Assembly (NCBI GenBank): GCA_904394215.1
Contig: CAJFNF010000046.1
Coordinates: forward strand, 1-37,969
Origin: an uncultured Faecalibacterium sp.
GTDB lineage: Bacteria > Bacillota > Clostridia > Oscillospirales > Ruminococcaceae
Length of the DNA stretch: 37,969 nucleotides
Reading direction: 5' to 3'
Shown: one piece after another, positions 32,989-37,969 of the stretch
Numbering within the stretch: position 1 is the stretch's first letter
Layout of the letters: the number at the start of each line of letters is the position of its first letter
Notes under the pieces: model-generated
The model's database searches: none
The model's input: the letters and a program-made list of their open reading frames with translations, nothing else
What the model was told of the DNA's origin: nothing
Position numbers and translations under genes: made by a program

Positions 32989-35019
32989 ATGTACCGAGCG
33001 CTCTACCGCAAATGGCGCCCCCAGCGTTTCGAGGACGTGGTGGGCCAGCGTGCCACCGTGGCGGCGCTGAAAAACCAGGTGTCCGCCGGGCGGGTGGGCC
33101 ACGCCTACCTGTTCACCGGGGTCCGGGGCACCGGCAAAACCACCTGCGCCAAGATCTTCGCCAAGGCGGTGAACTGCCTCCATCCCCAGAACGGCGACCC
33201 CTGCGGGGAATGCGCCGTCTGCCGGGGCATCGACGACGGCTCCATCCTGGACGTGGTGGAGATGGACGCCGCCTCCAACAACGGCGTGGACGACATCCGG
33301 GACCTGCGGGACGAGACCGCCTACACCCCCACCAGCTGTACCTATAAGGTATACATCATCGACGAGGTGCACATGCTCTCCACGGCGGCCTTCAACGCCC
33401 TGCTGAAAACCCTGGAAGAGCCCCCCGCCCACGTCATCTTCATCCTGGCCACCACCGAGATCCAGAAGGTGCCCGCCACCATCCGGTCCAGGTGCCAGCG
33501 GTACGACTTCACCCGCATCAGCCCCGAGGACATCGCGGGGCGGGTGGCCCAGGTGGCCGCCGCCGAGCAGCTGAACCTCACCGACAAGGCCGCGGCCCTC
33601 ATCGCCCGGCTGGCCGACGGCGCTTTGCGGGACGCTTTGTCCATCCTGGACACCTGCGCCGGCGTCACCGCCGACATCGACGAGGGGGTGGTGCGGCAGA
33701 TGGCGGGCGTCACCGACCGGGGCTACCTGTTCCGGATGTCGGATGCGGTGGCGGCCCGGGATGCCGCCTCGGCCCTGGCCGAGCTGGCGGCCTTGCGGCA
33801 GCAGTCGGTGGACGTCAAGCGCCTCACCGAAGAGCTGATCGCCCATTACCGGAGCCTGATGCTGGCGGCCCTGCCCGGCGGGCGGGACCTGCTGAGCGGC
33901 GTCTCCCCCGACGAGGAGACCCTCTACCTGGAAAAAGGCCCCGCCCTGGGCCGGCGGGAAGCCATCCGGGCCATCCGGGCCCTGGGGGCGGCCCTGGAGC
34001 ACATGGCCCGGGGCAGCGACCAGCGGATCGAGCTGGAACTGGCCCTGTTCAGCCTCACCGAGCCGGCCCAGAGCCAGCAGGCCCCGGCGGTACAGGCGGC
34101 GGTGTCTGCCGCCCCGGCCCGGACTGCGGCCCCCCAGCAGGCGGCCCGGCAGGAAGTGCGGCCCTTTGCGGCGGCCCCTGCCCCCTTCCAGTCGGCCCCG
34201 GTGACGGCCCAGGCCGCACCGGCGGCGCCGTCCGCGCCCGCCCAGGCAGCCGACGACCTGCCGCCCTGGGAGGAACCCGCGCCGACTGCAAGCCAGCCCG
34301 CAGCAAAGTCCACGGCGGCATCGTCCGCGCCCGTCCAGGCAGCCGACGACCTGCCGCCCTGGGAGGAAGCCGCCCCGACTGCAAGCCAGCCCGCAGCAAA
34401 GTCCCCGGCGGCATCGTCTGCGCCTGTCCAGGCCTCCGACGACCTGCCCCCCTGGGAAGAACCCGCGCCGGCCGCAACCCAGCCCGCGGCAAAGGCCCCG
34501 GCGGCATCGTCTGCGCCTGTCCAGGCCTCGGATGACCTGCCCCCCTGGGAGGGCCTGGAACCGCCCCCCGAGCCGGGGGCAGACCCCACACCCGCCCCCC
34601 AGCCTGAGGCCCAGCCGGCCTACACCGCCGACCCCCAGCTCAACAAGCCCCGGCGGGTGGCGGACCGGAGCGTCAACCCCTATCCCCAGTGGGGCGAGGT
34701 GGTGGACAAGATCCGTGAGACCGACCCCATGCTGTACGGCTACCTGAAAAAGTCGAAGGCCTACTTTGACGGGGTCCGGGTGCTGATCGACGGAGGGAAG
34801 ACCTTCCGGGACTTCATCCGGGTCAACAAGGGCAGCCAGCGGCTGATCAAGAAACTGATTGCCCAGGTGTCGGGGATTGCGGTGCCCATCGGGCCCTACG
34901 AGCCCGAGAAGGCCGCCGCAACCCGGCCCAAAACCAACGCCGAAGAGTCCCTGCACAAGCTGGAGGCTCTGGGGCTGGATGTCACCATCGAGGACAGCGC
35001 CCGGCGGCGCCAGTCCTGA
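32989..35019 (+). CDS. dnaX: DNA polymerase III subunit gamma/tau
   Basis: A 676-residue clamp-loader ATPase that loads the sliding clamp and ties the polymerase together. Residues of about 1-180 form the AAA+ core: Walker A GVRGTGKTT (44-52), zinc-binding cysteines C63, C72, C75 and C78, Walker B IIDEVH (123-128) and the SRC motif (167-169). Helical domains run to about 360. A Pro/Ala-rich linker of about 190 residues follows, holding four copies of a 31-residue unit with DDLPPWE; the polymerase-binding tail covers about 545-676. ATG at 32989 follows GGGAGG. It is the first coding gene of dnaX-ebfC-recR and may use the SRP RNA promoter by read-through. No clear slippery site for a short gamma form was identified. 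Confidence 0.97.
   Translation: MYRALYRKWRPQRFEDVVGQRATVAALKNQVSAGRVGHAYLFTGVRGTGKTTCAKIFAKAVNCLHPQNGDPCGECAVCRGIDDGSILDVVEMDAASNNGVDDIRDLRDETAYTPTSCTYKVYIIDEVHMLSTAAFNALLKTLEEPPAHVIFILATTEIQKVPATIRSRCQRYDFTRISPEDIAGRVAQVAAAEQLNLTDKAAALIARLADGALRDALSILDTCAGVTADIDEGVVRQMAGVTDRGYLFRMSDAVAARDAASALAELAALRQQSVDVKRLTEELIAHYRSLMLAALPGGRDLLSGVSPDEETLYLEKGPALGRREAIRAIRALGAALEHMARGSDQRIELELALFSLTEPAQSQQAPAVQAAVSAAPARTAAPQQAARQEVRPFAAAPAPFQSAPVTAQAAPAAPSAPAQAADDLPPWEEPAPTASQPAAKSTAASSAPVQAADDLPPWEEAAPTASQPAAKSPAASSAPVQASDDLPPWEEPAPAATQPAAKAPAASSAPVQASDDLPPWEGLEPPPEPGADPTPAPQPEAQPAYTADPQLNKPRRVADRSVNPYPQWGEVVDKIRETDPMLYGYLKKSKAYFDGVRVLIDGGKTFRDFIRVNKGSQRLIKKLIAQVSGIAVPIGPYEPEKAAATRPKTNAEESLHKLEALGLDVTIEDSARRRQS
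34252..34551 (+). repeat. 93-bp tandem repeat inside dnaX
   Basis: The DDLPPWE codons begin at 34252, 34345, 34438 and 34531, exactly 93 bp apart. Unit sequences differ slightly (QAADD or QASDD, EEPAPT or EEAAPT). Confidence 0.92.
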
Positions 35020-35046
35020 AAATAAGATTATTGGAGGAAATCCGCG

Positions 35047-35391
35047 ATGAAAGCAAGAATGCCCGGCGGCTATGGCCGCCCCGATATGAACAGCCTGATG
35101 CGTCAGGCCCAGAAGATGCAGAGCGAGATGCAGGCCAAGCAGGCCCAGCTGGAGCAGACCGAGTACACCGCCAGCGCCCCCGGCGAGATGGTGACGGTGA
35201 AGATGAACGGCAAGCACGAGGTGCTGGCCGTGACCATCAAGCCCGAGGCCGTGGACCCCGACGACGTGGAGATGCTGCAGGACCTGGTGGCGGCGGCGGT
35301 GAATGCCGCCGTCCAGCAGGTGGACGAGGCTGCCGCCGCCGAGATGGGCAAGCTGACCGGCGGGCTGAACATCCCCGGCCTGGGCCTGTAA
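35047..35391 (+). CDS. ebfC: YbaB/EbfC-family nucleoid-associated protein
   Basis: A 114-residue small protein that forms dimers and binds DNA. A central helix ([20 protein letters not shown]) and the core [20 protein letters not shown] are typical. The C-terminus [12 protein letters not shown] matches the family ending. GGAGG lies 8-10 nt before the ATG. The place between dnaX and recR is conserved across bacteria, suggesting links with replication and recombination repair. Confidence 0.95.
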   Translation: MKARMPGGYGRPDMNSLMRQAQKMQSEMQAKQAQLEQTEYTASAPGEMVTVKMNGKHEVLAVTIKPEAVDPDDVEMLQDLVAAAVNAAVQQVDEAAAAEMGKLTGGLNIPGLGL

Positions 35392-35404
35392 GGGAGGCCG
35401 CGGC

Positions 35405-36004
35405 ATGAGCAATACCGCCGCGCCGCTGGAAGTGCTGATCGACGAGCTGAAGCGGCTGCCCGGCCTGGGGGACAAGAGCGCCACCCGGCTGGCCTACCAG
35501 CTGATGAACCTGTCCAGCGACCAGACCGAGCGCCTGGTCAGCGCCATCCGCGGGGTGCACACCAAGCTGCACCGGTGCCGGCTGTGCCAGAACTACACCG
35601 ACGGGGAGGTCTGCCCCATCTGCGCCGATCCCAAGCGGGACCATTCCACCATCTGCGTGGTGGAGACGGCCCGGGACGTCCAGGCCATCGAGCGCACCCG
35701 GGAATACCGCGGGATGTACCATGTGCTGTACGGGCTGATCAGCCCGGTGAAGGGGATCGGCCCCGAGAACTTAACCATCCGGGAGCTGGTAAACCGGCTG
35801 GCCGACACCTCGGTGAAGGAGGTCATCATGGGCCTGCCCCCCAGCGTGGAGGGGGATGCCACCTCGATTTTCCTGGCCCGGACCCTGAAGCCCCTGGGGG
35901 TGCGCACCACCCGGCTGGCCTCCGGCGTGCCGGTGGGCTCCAAGCTGGAGCAGGCCGACCGCCAGACCATCTTCCGGGCCCTGGAGGGCCGGCGGGACTT
36001 GTGA
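35405..36004 (+). CDS. recR: Recombination mediator protein RecR
   Basis: A 199-residue protein that works with RecO and RecF to load RecA at gaps. A helix-hairpin-helix (LKRLPGLGDKSATRLAYQL, about residues 14-32) is followed by the four-cysteine zinc finger (CRLC and CPIC, near 58-74). A Toprim domain begins at ICVVETARDVQAIE, and the C-terminal Walker B-like end (TRLASGVPVGSKLEQADRQT) is complete. It starts 13 nt after ebfC with GGGAGG as ribosome site. An R6 module directly follows the stop codon. Confidence 0.98.
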   Translation: MSNTAAPLEVLIDELKRLPGLGDKSATRLAYQLMNLSSDQTERLVSAIRGVHTKLHRCRLCQNYTDGEVCPICADPKRDHSTICVVETARDVQAIERTREYRGMYHVLYGLISPVKGIGPENLTIRELVNRLADTSVKEVIMGLPPSVEGDATSIFLARTLKPLGVRTTRLASGVPVGSKLEQADRQTIFRALEGRRDL

Positions 36005-36005
36005 C

Positions 36006-36108
36006 CTGGCCAGGCAGAGCCTGCCAGGCAAAGCCTGGACTATTTCGCGGATTTACGCTGCTGCTGGCGTTTACCTGCTAAGCTCGCGGCTGCTGCGTAT
36101 AGCCGAAT
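36006..36108 (+). repeat. R6 module directly after recR
   Basis: AGCCTGGACTATTTCGCGGA and CTCGCGGCTGCTGCGTATAG mark the unit. It starts within a few nt of the recR stop codon, as the tandem pair does after the DUF6291 gene. A short duplication of CCAGGCA-AGCCTG lies at its start. Confidence 0.7.
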
Positions 36109-36194
36109 CCGACCAGGCGGCGGAGGCTTCCCTCCCACCCGCTCCCTTTCCTGGCACCACTGCGCCCCACAGCGGATGGGTATGTTTTTGATTT

Positions 36195-36565
36195 TTATCT
36201 AAACCCACCCTCCACCCTTTTATCGGTGTCCCCCCTGCCGCTACGCGGCAGTCCTCTTGCGCTTAGCCGGTTTTTGCGGCGCGCCGCGGCGGGCGCTTGC
36301 AAAAATCGGAGCGCTGCGCCAGCTTCGCCACGCTGTTTCTGCCGCAGGCAGCGCTCGGCTCAGCTGCCCCCCTTCGGGGGGAATGTACCAAAAAACGCTC
36401 CTTCTGGTTGCAGGCTGCGCAGCAGCCGCAAATGCCACTGCCTGACAGTTCCGGCAAACCCAAAAACAGAAGGAGCCGTTAGAGGCCCAGAGCCCCCACA
36501 GGGGGCGGGCCCGCAGGGCCGGGGGAACCGCTATGGGCGGCGGGAGGGTTTAGATCAAAAATAAA
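36195..36565. repeat. R1 repeat enclosing R2 copy 12
   Basis: The left end is ATCTAAACCCACCCTCCACC, the right end GGGCGGCGGGAGGGTTTAG followed by ATC. R2 copy 12 (36250-36368) is inserted in the left arm. The interval 36005-37000 holds no gene; 36109-36194 shows nothing recognisable. Confidence 0.62.
36250..36368 (-). repeat. R2 structured repeat, copy 12
   Basis: CCGGTTTTTGC faces GCAAAAATCGG (one G-T pair), with GCGCT and AGCGC outside and CAGCT with AGCTG in the second region. Confidence 0.72.
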
Positions 36566-36770
36566 AGTCTAGGCTTTTGCCCGGACCGCTGCCCCCTGTT
36601 TCTGCCGCAGGACGCGCTTCGGTGTGCTTGCCCTTGACAGGGGCTCTGAACCAATAGCTGCCCCTTCGTCCACTGGACGCGGTTGGTTCAGCTGCCCTCC
36701 TTCGGGGGGAATGTACCCAAAAACGCTCCTTCTGGTTGCAGGCTGCTTGCAGCCGCATAATTTGACAAAA
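36566..36770. repeat. Fragments of R5 and R1
   Basis: TAGGCTTTTGCCCGGACCGC is the truncated start of R5. CCTTGACAGGGGCTCTGAAC and GTCCACTGGACGCGG are R1 and R2 fragments. No gene is seen. Confidence 0.45.
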
Positions 36771-36772
36771 CC

Positions 36773-36872
36773 CTGGACTCACAGGGCCGCAGGCCGGGAG
36801 CCTGCGAAAGAGAATCGGACTTTGCCGCCGGCAGGGCCTCTGTGAAGCCCAGGCCGTCAGCGGTACCAGTTG
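36773..36872 (-). repeat. R3/R4 3'-UTR element, copy f, without a gene
   Basis: Close to copy b, including ACAGGGCCGCAGGCCGGGAG and AAGCCCAGGCCGTC. The A/T stem-loop beside it (36884-36908) is the same as at the Clp stop codon, but no minus-strand gene lies upstream; smpB starts on the other strand. Confidence 0.62.
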
Positions 36873-36883
36873 AAAAGTTTTTT

Positions 36884-36908
36884 GCCTACTTTTTTTCAAA
36901 AAAGTAGG
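36884..36908 (-). terminator. Orphan A/T-rich stem-loop
   Basis: CCTACTTTTTTT and AAAAAAGTAGG, identical to 9076-9099 but with no stop codon beside it. It lies directly before the smpB promoter. Confidence 0.45.
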
Positions 36909-36936
36909 TTGCACTTTCAAAAAGTTGTGGTACAAT
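36909..36936 (+). promoter_or_regulatory. smpB promoter
   Basis: TTGCAC and TACAAT, 16 nt apart, with TGG before TACAAT (extended -10). Confidence 0.75.
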
Positions 36937-37000
36937 ATCTACACGCCTGAATGTGCGCAGGGCCGCCGGCCCATCATCAAACGGAAAGGAGGCGCGCTGG

Positions 37001-37480
37001 ATGCCTGGAAAGGAAAAGCCGGCCACCAAAACCATCGCCACCAACCGGGAAGCGCGCCACGAATACTTTGTGATGGAAGCGCTGGAAACCGGCATCGAGC
37101 TGAAAGGCACCGAGGTGAAGAGCCTCCGTGCCGGCGGCGTCAACCTGAAGGACAGCTGGGTGGACATCGACGGCGGCGAGCTGATCGTCAAGGGGATGCA
37201 CATCACCCCCTACGACCACGGCAACATCTTCAACACCGATCCCACCCGGGAACGGCGGCTGCTGGCCCACAAAAGCGAAATCCGCCGCCTGCACCAGCAG
37301 TGCAAGCTCCAGGGCTACACCCTGGTTCCCCTGTCCCTCTACTTCAAGCACGGACGGGTCAAACTGGAGCTGGGCCTGTGCAAGGGCAAAAAGCTCTACG
37401 ACAAGCGGGCCGACGCCGCCAAGCGGGACGCCAAGCGTTCCATCGACCGGGCCCTGAAATCCAACGGACGTTTTTATTGA
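37001..37480 (+). CDS. smpB: SsrA-binding protein SmpB
   Basis: A 159-residue partner of tmRNA that binds its tRNA-like part and helps it enter stalled ribosomes. IATNREARHEYFVMEALETG, ELKGTEVKSLRAGGVNLKD, ITPYDHGN and KLYDKRADAAKRD are hallmark blocks, and the basic C-terminal tail is present. ATG at 37001 follows AAAGGAGG. The tmRNA gene starts 61 nt after its stop codon, so the two parts of the trans-translation system are adjacent. Confidence 0.98.
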   Translation: MPGKEKPATKTIATNREARHEYFVMEALETGIELKGTEVKSLRAGGVNLKDSWVDIDGGELIVKGMHITPYDHGNIFNTDPTRERRLLAHKSEIRRLHQQCKLQGYTLVPLSLYFKHGRVKLELGLCKGKKLYDKRADAAKRDAKRSIDRALKSNGRFY

Positions 37481-37541
37481 TTCACACCGGGCAAAATTGC
37501 CCTTCCCATCACCTGCCCCGCGCCGCAAGGCGCGTTGACAT

Positions 37542-37868
37542 GGGGGCGTAAAGGTTTCGACGGGGGGAGCGAGGCCTGGGCAGCGGGTAGCAGCGGGGGA
37601 CCTGCTCTAAAATCCTCCAAAACAATAACTGACAACACTGAGTGCTGCGCGTTCCGCCCACTCTTGTGTCGTGTGGGGTCGGGGCGTCCTTTAGACACAG
37701 ACCGTGAACGGACCTAAGCTTTGCGGACCGTCATGAACTCATGAAGCTACTGAAGCGTTAGCCTGGCGACCGGCGTGACGCAGAGGGAATGTTGTTGATC
37801 GCCTGCACCCGGAGATACTCACGCTGAACTCTTTTCGGACATGGGTTCGACTCCCATCGCCTCCACCA
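37542..37868 (+). ncRNA. ssrA: Transfer-messenger RNA (tmRNA)
   Basis: The 5' end GGGGGCGTAAAGGTTTCGAC and the 3' end GGGTTCGACTCCCATCGCCT then CCACCA are diagnostic. GGGGGCG pairs with CGCCTCC as the acceptor stem, and CCA is encoded. Pseudoknot 1 is visible as GCGGGT with ACCTGC and GGGGG with TCCTCC, ending near 37618. Counting about 12 nt on, the tag frame should start near 37628-37633 (ACT GAC AAC ACT GAG). The expected short tag ending in -ALAA and a stop is not seen; that frame stays open to TAA at 37715. At 327 nt the RNA is slightly short for the family. Confidence 0.93.
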
Positions 37869-37872
37869 CGAA

Positions 37873-37911
37873 AAACAGCCTAGGAACGCAAGTTTCTGGG
37901 CTGTTTTTTTG
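37873..37911 (+). terminator. Terminator of tmRNA
   Basis: AACAGCC and GGCTGTT enclose a loop and are followed by TTTTT. Confidence 0.85.
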
Positions 37912-37969
37912 GTTTTGACCGCACTTTTGACCGCACCTCCAGTTTATCCGTGCGCAAGCAGCCTCGAAA
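37880..37969 (-). CDS. Possible C-terminal end of an integrase, cut by the window edge
   Basis: The minus strand is open from the window edge to TAG at 37882-37880. It reads ...LRTDKLEVRSKVRSKPKKQP..., a basic, low-complexity tail. The 3' end of tmRNA is a common attachment site, and tyrosine integrases often end beside it, so this may be the last 29 codons of one. TTTTGACCGCAC is repeated twice here. Too short for a firm call. Confidence 0.25.
   Translation of the reverse strand, partial: FRGCLRTDKLEVRSKVRSKPKKQPRNLRS

Noticed and set aside
32869..35484. 871-codon minus-strand frame opposite dnaX and ebfC
   Set aside because: It spans two real genes and has repetitive Gly/Leu/Arg composition typical of antisense frames.
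37534..37539. TTGACA directly before tmRNA as its promoter
   Set aside because: It ends 2 nt before the RNA start, too close for a -35 box; tmRNA is probably read from the smpB promoter or an unseen one.

Overview
The window looks like chromosomal DNA of a high-GC Gram-positive gut anaerobe of the Ruminococcaceae/Oscillospiraceae. Its gene content and style recall the Faecalibacterium, Gemmiger and Subdoligranulum group (inference, no database search). Support comes from the Firmicute gene order SRP RNA-dnaX-ebfC-recR, DnaD/DnaI-type helicase loading genes, a perfect CIRCE operator before groESL, sigma-A promoters with TATAAT or TATACT, and strong GGAGG ribosome sites. Layout: (1) 0.5-6.4 kb, minus strand: a penicillin-binding transpeptidase, groES-groEL and a lipid kinase. 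(2) 6.6-8.7 kb: the first of three paralogous secreted lipoproteins. (3) 9.1-11.4 kb, minus: a ClpA/ClpC-type unfoldase. (4) 12.3-13.6 kb: a complete IS3-family element inserted in the loop of a terminator hairpin. (5) 13.9-16.1 kb, minus: a three-gene helicase-loading operon (unknown protein, DnaD-like, DnaC/DnaI-like). (6) 16.8-18.5 kb: the second lipoprotein, then tRNA-Gly(CCC). (7) 19.3-20.1 kb, minus: a DUF6291/DnaD-like protein sharing its C-terminal tail with the DnaD protein. (8) 20.4-23.9 kb, plus: an aconitase-family hydratase, a PHP phosphoesterase and a TSCPD protein. (9) 25.2-27.1 kb, minus: prfB and a sugar-phosphate transferase. (10) 27.6-29.6 kb: the third lipoprotein. (11) 30.0-32.2 kb, minus: a zinc-dependent phospholipase C-like protein and an MFS transporter. 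(12) 32.7-36.0 kb, plus: SRP RNA, dnaX, ebfC, recR. (13) 37.0-37.9 kb, plus: smpB and tmRNA, followed by what may be the end of an integrase gene. The most unusual content is in the intergenic DNA, where nearly every gap is filled by a small set of dispersed repeats, named here R1 to R6. R1 is a foldback, MITE-like element of about 230 bp. R2 is a structured element of about 115-125 nt; between copies its helices change sequence on both strands while pairing is kept. R3/R4 is a 3'-UTR element of about 100 nt lying between stop codons and terminators. R5 is a hairpin-rich element of about 300-390 nt found next to R1. R6 is a module of about 90 nt that directly follows stop codons. The compensatory changes visible by eye point to selection on RNA or DNA secondary structure. 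The three lipoprotein genes share promoter, a 5'-UTR hairpin before the ribosome site, signal peptide, N-terminal domain and terminator, but carry different repeat-rich C-terminal regions. They look like a dispersed expression cassette for variable surface proteins, set among the R1-family repeats.
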